From: Azorinus chamasolen
Taxonomy: Eukaryota; Mollusca; Bivalvia; Cardiida; Solecurtidae
Reading direction: 5' to 3'
Length of the DNA: 64,000 bases
Assembly (NCBI GenBank): GCA_963576725.1
Contig: OY755241.1
Location: forward strand, 28,026,853 to 28,090,852
The notes below the pieces were generated by a model, which saw only the letters and a list, made by a program, of their open reading frames with translations, had not been told where the DNA came from and made no database searches. The position numbers and the translations under genes are program-made. Positions 21,011 through 29,978 of this stretch are shown one piece after another. The first letter of the stretch is position 1. Each line of letters opens with the position of its first letter.

Positions 21011-21218
21011 CCCTTTCCCTCATATAAATGTGTTTTCACGCATTTGCAAACAGGGTAGACCCAGATCAGACGGCTCCGTTAGGAGCCGTCTGATCAGGGT
21101 CTGCTCTTTTTGCTAATGGAATTTGAAATATTTTTTCCTTTAGTTTTTAAAATGGCCTTCCGTATTTTGTCCTTGGATATTCGGTATGTAATGAAATAAG
21201 CATAGTGCAGGGAAAGAG
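21011..21218 (+). mobile_element. piggyBac-like MITE, family 1, with TTAA on both sides
   Basis: TTAA-CCCTTTCCCTCATAT opens it and GCAGGGAAAGAG-TTAA closes it. The hairpin GTAGACCCAGATCAGACGG / CCGTCTGATCAGGGTCTGC is near-perfect. CCYT termini and TTAA targets are the known signature of piggyBac-type elements. Confidence 0.85.
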
Positions 21219-22954
21219 TTAAGTACCTTAAAATTACCGCCACATGCATAACATACCAATTAGTATTTGTAGCAAAAAATAATAATGTGTTCATTGTTTG
21301 GTTAGATTTAAGGCACACATACATTACTAATTAGCGTGTGTGTCTTAGAAAAGTGTTTATTGTTCGGTTACATTATATGCAGAAATGGAAATTTTCCTCA
21401 TCACGGGTTTCTCGAACATTATATATTTCGTGATAAAAAAAAAAGTAATAAAAGTATCAATAAAACATTTCAATATTAAACAGATATATATTAGAAGCTT
21501 TTTTATCCATGGGGCCGGTTTGACCAGCCAAAAAATAATAAGGAGGCCGGTTTGACCAAATTGAGGTCCGGATTGACTTTTTGGAGGCCTGTTTGACTTG
21601 TGGCCGGTTTGACTTGAGGCCAGTTTGACCTGTTTCCCAATAAAAGCGTGTGTTCGCTTACGACAATGTCAATATGTATGTATAGCTTAGAGAGTGTCAA
21701 CAGAGGGTTTGGACAAATGACTGAAAGGTAAGATGGTTAATAGATGTACTCCCAATTTATTTTGTCGACTGCCTTACGTTTAATATGTTAAACTGTAAAA
21801 CATCTATATCGGATTTTCAAGAGAATTGTATCGTAGACTCACCTTCTATCGAAACTAACCTGTTTATCAAACCTTTCATTTTTAGCTCACCAGAGCACTT
21901 TTGTGCTCAGGGTGAGCTTTTGTGATCGCCTGATGTCCGTCGTCGTGCGTCGTGCGTCGTCGGGCGTCAACAATTTCAACCCAAAAAATCTTCTCCTCTG
22001 AATCTACAGGGTTCTCAGGTTTCATCTTTGGTACATAGCATCATCTGTAGGTCCTCTACAAAAGTTATATAAATTATGCCCCAGGGGTCAAAATTGGCCC
22101 TGCCCCAGGGCTTTTCAGTTTTCAATAGAAACATATAGTGAAAACTTTGAAATTCTTCTCTTCTCAAACTAGAAGGTTCTCAGCTTTCATATTTGGCACA
22201 TAGCTTCAACTTTAGGTCTTCTACAAAAGTTATATAAATTATGCCCCTAGGGTCAAAATTAGCCCCACCGCAGGGATTGCCAGGTTTTTTGTAGCTGACT
22301 GCTTAAACAGCCCATGGGATCACTATACATGCATAGGAAAAAACTTTGAAACTCTTCTTGTCAAAACTACATGTCCCAGAGCTTAGATATTTGTTGTATA
22401 TAGATTTACTTAGCATACCTTTATCAGTTTTGTTAATATCATAGTTCTGAGGTTAAAATTGGCTCTGTCCTGTCTCCTGTGTATACATAGACTTCTTCAC
22501 TTCAGAAACTACAGGTTAAAGGTTTCCCCCATATTTCAGAGATAAGCCAGTGCTCTGATAGGACTAGCCAGTGTGTCAGAGTGTATTGGTAATCACCCTT
22601 AGCCTGATCACTAGAGTAGAAATTGTGTTTAGCCAAATTACACACACTCATTTTAGATTGAGAAAACTGTGTGGATAATTCTCAAAATGCAGAAAGCTCT
22701 TAAAGCCTTTTTTCCATATCTATGCCCTGCATTAAGCTGCCACCTATCAATATAGAGCCTATAACTGTATCTGATTAATACAAATTCAAGTGTTCAAGCA
22801 TCTTGGAGAGCAGTGTCTATTTTTAGCTGGCTATTTTTAGCATACATAAAAGATAGGTTATCTCCCTTTCCCACTTTTTGATTACAACTGAATTGCCTCA
22901 CTTCTGGATAATGGCAGTTGCAAAATAGATCTGACATGTAAATAGAACAATTAA

Positions 22955-23060
22955 CCCTTTACTCCATAAATATGCATTTCTACACATTTGCAAACAGAGT
23001 AGACCCAGATCAGATGACTCATGCAGTAGCCATCTGATCAATCTGCTCTATTTGCTTATG
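22955..23060 (+). mobile_element. Family 1 MITE inside HC-B1, left half
   Basis: TTAA-CCCTTTACTCC, then GCAAACAGAGTAGACCCAG and GCCATCTGATCAATCTGC. The right half is not clear. Confidence 0.65.
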
Positions 23061-23141
23061 AATAATATAGTGCAAATTGCATTAAGTTATTTTCATTTTG
23101 TGTACAATATACATGTACTTATAATATGTTTACTTAATTAA

Positions 23142-23334
23142 GCCTTTCCCTCATATAAACAGACCCAAATCAGACGGCTCCTATAGCAGTTGTCTGATCA
23201 GAGTCTGATCTGTTTGTCAATGGAATTTGAAATATGTTTTTTTACTTTCTAAAATGGCTACACTGTCCCACTTTTTTGTCCATGAATATTCACTAGGTAT
23301 TGAAATTTTGAATTAACATAGAACAGGAGAAGGG
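23142..23334 (+). mobile_element. piggyBac-like MITE, family 1, inside HC-B1
   Basis: TTAA at 23138-23141 and at 23335-23338. Ends GCCTTTCCCTC and GGAGAAGGG. Part of the left hairpin arm has been lost. Confidence 0.8.
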
Positions 23335-23570
23335 TTAAAAGTTCATCAATCTTAAGATTAGATATGAATAATAATATGAACTCGTGAAGATGTAATGAAA
23401 ATATCTGAAATTTTGAACATTAGTATAGAATAATTTATTCTTTCTGAATTAAAATTGGCCCCACCCCAGGGCCTGCTAGTTTTCTATAGAAACATATAGT
23501 GAAATCTTTGAAAATCTTCTACTTTGATTGTCTGGTGAGCGATGTCAGGGCCATTCTGGCCCTCTTGTTT

Positions 23571-24994
23571 AGCTCACCAGAGCACAAAGTGCTCAGGGTG
23601 AGCTTTTTTGATCGCCTGTTGTCCGTCTTCCGTCGGCGTGAGTCGTCTGTCGTCAGTCGTCAACAATTTGAACCTTTAAAAATCTTCTCCTCTGAATCTA
23701 CAAGGTTCTCAGCTTTCATCTTTGGCACATAGTATCATCTTTAGGTCCTCTACAAAAGTTATATAAATTGTGGCCCTGGGGTCAATATTGGTCCCGCCCC
23801 AGGGGTGCCTTGTTTCAATAGAAACATGTAGTAAAACTTTGAAAATCTTCTCCTCTGAAATCAGGTCCTCTACAAAAGTTATATAAATTATGGCCCTGGG
23901 GTCAAAATTGGCCCCGCCCCAGGGGTGGGCCATTTTCAATAGAAACATGTAGTAAAACTTTTAAATTCTTCTGCTCTGAAACTGGGAGGCTCTCAGCTTT
24001 GATATTTGGCACAGAGCATCATGTTCAGGTCCTCTACGAAAGTTATTTAAATTATGGCCCTGGGGTCAAAATTGGCCCCGCCCCAGGGGTTGGCCATTTT
24101 CAATAGAAACAAATAGTGAAATCTTTGAAAATCTTCTCCTCTGAAACTGGGAGGCTCTCAGCTTTGATATTTAGCACAGAGCATCATGTTCAGGTCCTCT
24201 ACAAAATTTGTATAAATTATGGCCCTGGGGTCAAAATTAGCGCCACCCCAGGGATGGGCCATTTTCAATAGAGACAAATATTGAAATCTTTGAAAATCCT
24301 CTTCTATGAAACTTGGAGTTTCTCAGCTTTGATATTTGGCACAGAGTATCATGTTCAGGTCCTCTACAACAGTTATATAAATTATGACCCTGGGGTCAAA
24401 ATTGGCCCCTCCCATGGGGTGGGCAGTTTTCAATAGAAACATATTGTAAATCTTGGAAAAACTTCTCTGAAACTGGAAGGCTCTCAGCTTTCATATTTGG
24501 CACAGAGCATCATGTTCAGGTCCTCTACAAAAGTTATATAAATTATGGCCCTGGGATCAAAATTGGCCCTGCCCCAGGGGTAGCCAGTTTTCAATAGAAA
24601 CATATAGTGAAAACTTTGAAATATTCTCCTCTGAAACTGGAAGGTTCTCAGCTTTCATATTTGACACATAAAATCATGCTCAGGTTCTCTACAAGAGTTA
24701 TAGAAATTATGCCCCACCCCAGGGGTAGCCAGTTCTCAATAGAAATATATTGTGACAACTTTGAAAATAATCTCCTGAAACTGGAAGGTTCTCAGCCTTT
24801 ATATTTGGCACATAGCATCATCTTCAGGTCCTCTACAAAAGTTGTATAAATTATGCCCCTTGGGTCAAAATCGTCCCGCCCCAGTGGTGGTTAGTTTTCT
24901 TTAGAAACATATAGTGAAAACTTTGAAAATCTTCTCCTCTGATTCAGACTGATTGCCTTGTGAGCGATGTCAGGGCCATTCTGGCCCTCTTGTT
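23571..24994 (+). mobile_element. Hairpin-capped element HC-B, copy 2
   Basis: 5' stem-loop AGCTCACCAGAGCACAAAGT / GTGCTCAGGGTGAGCT, then the CGTCGTCAGTCGTC zone. About seven diverged units follow (TCCTCTACAAAAGTTATATA, GGCCCTGGGGTCAAAATTGG, TCAATAGAAACATATAGTGA). The 3' stem-loop is AGGGCCATTCTGGCCCT, then CTTGTT. It has no coding potential. Confidence 0.88.
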
Positions 24995-25323
24995 AATTAT
25001 TTTCAATTAGATGTCAATATTTGTTATTAATTATTATATGTTATATTTATTGTCGTTTTGTCTGGACAGTATTTTAATAAAAAAAATATATGCCACTGGT
25101 CAGAATCGAAGTCGAGACCCGCTGCGTGCAGGCCCAGATACATATCCATTGTACCAAGACAACCATGATGAAGCTTGCTAAGTCATTTTAAAATGAAGAA
25201 GCACCGTAGTCACTTTGTTTTGTTTACATTAGAGTAGGCCATGTTTTGTTCCAAAATAAGAGTTTGCCAATCTTTCAATAATGGAGATCCAACTCAGAGA
25301 CTGTGGATCCTCCAACGTATCAA

Positions 25324-25564
25324 CCCTTTCCCTGTTCTACATTTATTCCAAATTTCAATACCTATTGAGTATTAAAGCACAAAATAGTTATAATGAAATA
25401 TGGAAGGTGGAAAATTGTAGCCATTTTAGAAAGAAAAGAAAAAATCTATCAAATTCCATAAGCAAACAGAGCAGACCCTGATCAGACAGCTCCTCTAGGA
25501 GCTGTCTGATCTGGGTCTACTCTGTTTGCAAATGCGTGAAAACACGTTTATATGAGGGAAAGGG
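25324..25564 (-). mobile_element. Best-preserved family 1 piggyBac-like MITE
   Basis: Ends CCCTTTCCCTG and GAGGGAAAGGG, with TTAA at 25565. The inner hairpin is a near-perfect palindrome of about 68 bp centred on AGCTCCTCTAGGAGCT (25488-25503), with arms GCAAACAGAGCAGACCCTG and GGGTCTACTCTGTTTGC. Confidence 0.88.
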
Positions 25565-25811
25565 TTAAACATAAATATCGGTTAGCATATAGGCAATACA
25601 ATGCTGCAACATCATATACCGTTGCTAGACTATGTGCATGGATCAATGTTCACCATAATAACAACTTTAATAGCAACCGCCAGTATAATAGTAGATGTAA
25701 ATATTTGTCCAATCCACACCAAACTTTACACACATGTTTTTGGCCATTATATCTTGGTCAAGTACGATAGCCATGTAAATCGCTTAAGTTGTTCAGGAGT
25801 TGCGGCCCTTG

Positions 25812-25936
25812 TCTAGTCTGGATCAATGCTATATAAAATTTAAATGCATTTATAAAGCTAGGCAAATTGTGTTTAATACGAAGCAAAACATTTTTTTCTT
25901 TCCAAAATTATCAACACATTTTTGATCCAGATTAGA
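25812..25936. mobile_element. Family 3 MITE at the start of zinc-finger locus A
   Basis: TCTAGTCTGGATCAA and TTGATCCAGATTAGA are inverted termini. The homologous element at 49978-50092 stands at the same place in locus B, so it predates the duplication. Confidence 0.75.
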
Positions 25937-26253
25937 GGTCGTCATGACATGTCAAAAACTTAACCCCTATCCTGCTGTAATGTCGTCTACTTTGAAATTG
26001 TCTTTTGCAAAAATGGGAAATTATGAGTTTCACATTTCTGAATTGAAGAAACCTAAGTATGAGGTCAAACCAATATGGATCCAGTATATCAATGTTAATT
26101 GGTCAGTCACCTATTCAATTAACAAGCGTTATGACAGCGTTAATAAGATCTAAATAATTGAATAATCATGACATTTGTTTTGTTCACACGCTGTGTTTTT
26201 GGGGGTTTAATTATAGTTGAACAGTGTCAATGGACGCCTTCGATACATTACAG

Positions 26254-26291
26254 TATATAAAGGACAGCTGTACCATATATTTTCATTCTCA
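26254..26291 (+). promoter_or_regulatory. Candidate core promoter of zinc-finger copy A
   Basis: TATATAAA at 26254-26261 is followed 31 bases later by an initiator-like TTCATTCTC (A at 26285). The same pair, TATATAAT then TTCATTCTC, occurs upstream of copy B (50395 and 50424), inside about 70 bp that is better conserved than nearby DNA. Transcription start is inferred. Confidence 0.5.
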
Positions 26292-26386
26292 GTATTGGCT
26301 TTCAGAGAGCCAAGTATGATGTATGTGGAAAGTCGTCAATCACGTAAGGAAGCATACAGGAGAGAGCCCCTACAAGCAAGTGTGAT

Positions 26387-27432
26387 ATGTGTAAGAAGTT
26401 AGTTACTGCACAAAAAAATTCAGTCATCCACATGCGGTTGCGTACAGGAGAGAAACCATACAAGAATGATGTATGTGGAAATTCATTTATTAACCGGTCT
26501 GGATTGACCACGCAAATAACGGTGCGTACAAGAGGGAGAGACATTACAAGTGTGATGTTTATGGAAATTCATTTACTAAACCATCTGTATTAGCCACACA
26601 CATGATGGTACATACAGGAGAGAGACCTTACAAGTGTGATATATATGGAAATTCATTAACTAAACCATCTGTATTAGCCACACACATGATGGTACATACA
26701 GGAGAGAGGCCTTACAAGTGTGATGTATGTGAAAAGTCATTTACTACACCGTCAAGTTTAGTCCGGCACAAGAGGGTGCATACAGCAGAGAGACCTTACA
26801 AGTGTGATGTATGTGAAAAGTCATTTACGCAACAATCAAATTTTGTGAGGCATTTGAGGGTGCATACTGGAGAGAGACCTTACAAATGTGATGTATGTGA
26901 AAAATCATTTATTCATCAATCACAAATAATCCCACACATGAGGGTGCATACGGGAGAGACACCTTACAAGTGCGATGTATGTGAAAAGTCATTTACGCAC
27001 CAATCACGTTTAGTGATGCACATGAGGGTGCATACAGGAGAGAGAACTTCCACATGTGATGTATGTGAAAAGTCATTTACACAACGATCACATTTAGTGA
27101 CACACATGAGGGTGCATACGGGAGAGAGACCTTACAAGTGTGATGTATGTGAAAAGGCATTTACACACCAATCACATTTAGTGGCACACATGAGGGTACA
27201 TACAGGAGAGAGACCTTACAAGTGTGATGTATGTGAAAAGTCATTTACGCAACAATCAAGTTTAACCACCCACATGCAACTGCATACAGGAGAGAGGCCT
27301 TACAAGTGTGATGTATGTGAAAAGTCATTTGTTCACAGATCAGGTTTGGCCAGGCACATGATAATACATACAGGACAGGGAGACCATACAAATGTGATGC
27401 ATACATATAGAACAGAGGCCGTACTAATGTGA
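26387..27432 (+). CDS. C2H2 zinc-finger array, copy A (frame broken near the 5' end)
   Basis: The intact frame is 26602-27432 (276 codons). It has one degenerate finger (YKCDIY, second Cys replaced by Tyr) and eight complete C2H2 fingers of 28 residues from about residue 38, joined by TGERP linkers. Such arrays bind DNA in the nucleus. Residues at -1, 2, 3 and 6 read TSSR, QSNR, HSQP, HSRM, QSHT, HSHA, QSST, HSGR. An upstream frame from 26387 carries further degenerate fingers and is separated by a one-base insertion near 26527. The 84 bp at about 26545-26628 is duplicated almost exactly at 26629-26712. No KRAB, SCAN or BTB domain is visible. It is either a shortened functional gene starting at 26602 or a decaying copy; paralogue at 50587-51765. 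Confidence 0.85.
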
Positions 27433-27665
27433 TTTGTACGAAAAGTCTGATTTCACATGTTAGTTGGACACAAAGAGTGTATACACATGAGACTGACCTT
27501 CTATGTGTAATGTGTGTAAAAAAAACTAAACATGTACTCAAGCACTTACTTCAAAGAGACTTAACATGTAAAAATCATTTTCCCACTGGTCACAGTATAG
27601 GGTTTAGTCAAGAAATGAGGATTTTAGTATTTGAGTATGCACCCTTATCTGTAGCTGTGTGTTAG
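27433..27665 (+). pseudogene. Decayed terminal fingers of copy A
   Basis: After the last good finger the reading frame is shifted by one base (ACAGGACAGGGAGACCATAC against the usual ACAGGAGAGAGACCTTAC). The next finger-like texts (GATTTGTACGAAAAGTCTGA, CATGTACTCAAGCACTTACT) are no longer coding. The same shift and text follow copy B. Confidence 0.65.
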
Positions 27666-27779
27666 TTTTCAATGCCTATTCATTAAGGGGTTCTACTGTA
27701 ATATAACTAAAAGCATTGCCATAGCAAACAGTACAGGAAAAAACACTGTAACAAATAAATCAACACAGTAAGTAGGCCC

Positions 27780-28090
27780 TGATCAGACAACTACAGAAAC
27801 TTCTGGTCTCAGTCTGCTCTATTCTGGTCTCGGTATACTCTATTCTGGTCTCAGTCTGCTCTGTTCTGGTCTCAGTCTGCTCTGTTCTGGTCTCAATCTG
27901 CTCTGTGCTGGCGTCAGTCTGCTCTGTTCGCAAATGTCCGAAATCTGTCTGATCAAGGTCTGCTCTGTTTGTTTATGTTATAATAAAAAACTCACTCTAC
28001 AGTTTCTGCCGTGGCCAAAGCTTCCCTTGTCCACATGCTATCATGACAATTAATGTAATTCATATTCACATTATGTTATTATTTCTTGCA
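27780..28090 (+). repeat. Family 1 MITE remnant with an internal 21 bp tandem expansion
   Basis: TTCTGGTCTCAGTCTGCTCT recurs about six times at a 21 bp period between 27801 and 27926. The unit comes from the right hairpin arm (GGTCTGCTCTGTTT). The right half of the MITE (TTCTGCCGTGGCCAAAGC) follows to 28090. Confidence 0.85.
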
Positions 28091-28094
28091 TTAA

Positions 28095-28340
28095 CCCTTC
28101 GCTTGCTATTCACGTCAATATACCTACCTGTAAATAGTGCAGACCCAGATGAGACAGCTCCTGCAGGAGCTGTCTCATCAGGGTCTGCACTATTTACAAG
28201 TTGATTTTGCAACCAATTAATGCACTACACAGCAGTGATTGCACAGCGATATACTTATACACAGTGAAGATATATGTAATTATACAACAGGGCATGGGTA
28301 AAGATGGCGAAATGTGTTTTAAAATTCAGCAAGAGAAGGG
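28095..28340 (+). mobile_element. piggyBac-like MITE, family 1 variant with perfect hairpin
   Basis: TTAA flanks both sides (28091-28094 and 28341-28344). Ends CCCTTCGCTTG and CAAGAGAAGGG. The hairpin (about 28130-28198) has TGTAAATAGTGCAGACCC arms and the centre AGCTCCTGCAGGAGCT. Confidence 0.88.
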
Positions 28341-28373
28341 TTAATACTCATTACTCAAGGGGGAGATGATTAA

Positions 28374-28580
28374 CCCAACAGTGTAAACCCAGATGGGAGG
28401 GCTGATGAGAGCGCTCCTCTAGGAGCCCTCTCATCAGGGTTTTGCAATGTTTATCATGTTACACTTTACTTATAAACATCCCTTACTATTCACCATAAGA
28501 CCTGTTTGAGCTTTGGAATAGACCATTTGAACATTGTAATCTGAGCATAGTACAAAACTTGCATGTAAAACGTGATACGG
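28374..28580 (+). mobile_element. Family 1 variant MITE, shared by both zinc-finger loci
   Basis: TTAA-CCC, then GTAAACCCAGATGGGAGGGC and a palindromic centre GCGCTCCTCTAGGAGCCC. Text to about 28580 (TTCACCATAAGACC) aligns with 54432-54638 in locus B, so insertion preceded the duplication. Confidence 0.65.
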
Positions 28581-28915
28581 TAATAACCCTCTAAACTGGA
28601 CAATAAATCTAGTAAAAATATCGGTATTCGAGACTGGTGGAAGCTGCCACCTGCCTAAAAGTATCTAAATTCTCTTCTACTAGAATTTCGGTTAAGATAG
28701 GATTGCGCTTTACTCTGGTTGGATACTTGACAATATGAGTACCATACACACTGGTATGTGGTAGCTCTTTCATACAGAAGAACCTGGCCTAAGTGACAAT
28801 TTATTTATTGAGCATAGGAATGTTAAAAATGCAGTGCAAAAATAATACAGGAACTTCCTGCATTGAACACCCTCTGCCTTACAGACCAATAATTAGACCT
28901 ATTTTTGATGGCTGC
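28581..28915. other. Locus A flank, diverged repeat sequence
   Basis: Contains a worn family 2-like core (GGAAGCTGCCACCTGCC near 28645). CCTGGCCTAAGTGACAATTT and following text align with 54990-55160 in locus B. No gene. Confidence 0.5.
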
Positions 28916-28919
28916 TTAA

Positions 28920-29145
28920 TCCTTCACTCCATAAATACGCCTTTCTAAGCCTTTGCAAACAGAGTAGAAACAGATCAGATAGCTCCCATGGGATCATCTG
29001 ATCAGGGTCTGCTCTGTTTGCTTATGAAATAAAAATAGATACATGTATCATTGATGATTCTACAGTTTCTTTAGGGTCTATAAATTTCTGCGTTCATTTA
29101 CAATTATAGAGATTATTCTTGCATGAATATTAACCGAGTAAAGGG
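28920..29145 (+). mobile_element. Family 1 MITE, abutting the next copy
   Basis: TTAA at 28916-28919. Hairpin TTTGCAAACAGAGTAGAAAC ... GATCAGGGTCTGCTCTGTTT. Right end GAGTAAAGGG followed by a TTAA (29146-29149) shared with the next MITE. The left part aligns with about 55185-55300 in locus B. Confidence 0.8.
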
Positions 29146-29149
29146 TTAA

Positions 29150-29385
29150 CCCTTTCCCTCATATAAAGGTTTTTTCCCCACGCATTTGCAAACAGTAGAC
29201 CCAGATCAAACGGCTCCTAATGGAGCCGTCTGAATGGGGTCTGCTCTGTTTGCTAATGTAATTTGATAGATCTGTTTCGTTAGTTCGTTCCTAAAATGAC
29301 TACAGTGTTTAACCTTCCATATGTCATAACTGTTTTGTCTATGAAAATTCTGTAGGTATTGAAATTTGGAATAAACAAACACAAC
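29150..29385 (+). mobile_element. Family 1 MITE, second of a tail-to-head pair
   Basis: CCCTTTCCCTCATATAAAGG directly after the shared TTAA. Hairpin AGACCCAGATCAAACGGCTC / GGAGCCGTCTGAATGGGG. The right end is worn and meets the 3' end of a minus-strand LINE. Confidence 0.75.
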
Positions 29386-29938
29386 AAGGAATGGTAGGAA
29401 AGGCATGAAAGTGACTAAAGGAAGAGGCATTCCGAAATTCAGCCGGAAGCTCATTCCATAGTTTGGCAGCAGCATATCGAAAAGATTTCTTACCATATCT
29501 TTCTGTTTTGGGCAGGTGTACTTAGCGGTATTTTTATTGTGTCTAAAATTGTAAGTAACATGTTTATAATTCACAAGATCATTTAAGTATTCTGGAGACA
29601 TTTTGTTTAAAATACTATATGTTTCTAGGGCAACTGCCCTCAACTGTCCTAACTTTTAAAGAAATAATTCCAGTGTTTTTAAGTAACTGTTCATAGCTGC
29701 TATTATAGTCCTCATATACAAATCTCAATGCTCTTTCTTTAATTTTTTTTTCAATTTACCTATTATAGTCCTCATATACAAATCTCAATGCTCTTTCTTG
29801 AATTTTTTTTCAATTTCCCTGGTGTTAGTTACATTAGTAAAATGCCAACTCAAAGGGCAGTAATTAAAATTTGACATCACAAAAGAATAGTATATAGTTA
29901 ACCTACCCAGTCTATTGATATGTTTGCCTATCCTTTTT
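29386..29938 (-). pseudogene. LINE fragment 6 of 6: C-terminal reverse transcriptase
   Basis: Minus-strand text includes KRIGKHINRLGRLTIYYSF, MSNFNYCPLSWHF, TREIEK, then ALETYSILNKMSPEYLNDL. This is the thumb and C-terminal region typical of Jockey-superfamily LINEs. Frameshifts occur, and a short duplication lies near 29700-29830. At 29938 it is cut by element HC-E1 and resumes at 31492 with RQLNVL; joining gives LNVLKRIGK in frame. Confidence 0.8.
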
Positions 29939-29939
29939 A

Positions 29940-29978
<39 letters not shown>

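Larger units (their letters stand above)
18339..21637. mobile_element. Second Foldback-like element with modular inverted repeats
   Basis: The left end GGAATTACAGTCAAACC continues as several copies of GTCAAACCGGCCCC (18339 to about 18450). The right end (about 21505-21637) has the same motif inverted (GGCCGGTTTGACTT repeated) and finishes GACCTGTTTCC. CAATAAAA flanks both sides (18331-18338 and 21638-21645), an 8 bp target duplication. The interior holds a later LINE insertion (18738-20073) and family 1 MITEs (about 20384-20515 and 21011-21218), so the original element was under 2 kb. No transposase frame is present. The plan (GG terminus, tandem modules in the arms, 8 bp duplication) is that of 1461-6570, although the motif differs. 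Confidence 0.78.
21884..23569 (+). mobile_element. Hairpin-capped element HC-B, copy 1, interrupted
   Basis: Begins AGCTCACCAGAGCAC...GTGCTCAGGGTGAGCT, a stem-loop, then GTCCGTCGTCGTGCGTCGTG. Two unit copies follow to about 22300. Diverged DNA and two family 1 MITEs (22955 to about 23060 and 23142-23334) occupy the middle. It resumes at about 23455 and ends AGGGCCATTCTGGCCCT-CTTGTT, the 3' stem-loop. The next element starts one base later. Confidence 0.8.

Noticed and set aside
25085..25160. Possible tRNA-like or SINE promoter sequence (CAGAATCGAAGTCGAGACCC)
   Set aside because: No matching A box, cloverleaf or repeat copies could be established.
27245..27541. Minus-strand frame of 98 codons across the zinc fingers
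   Set aside because: Repetitive antisense of the finger array (also at 51092-51322); no independent support.
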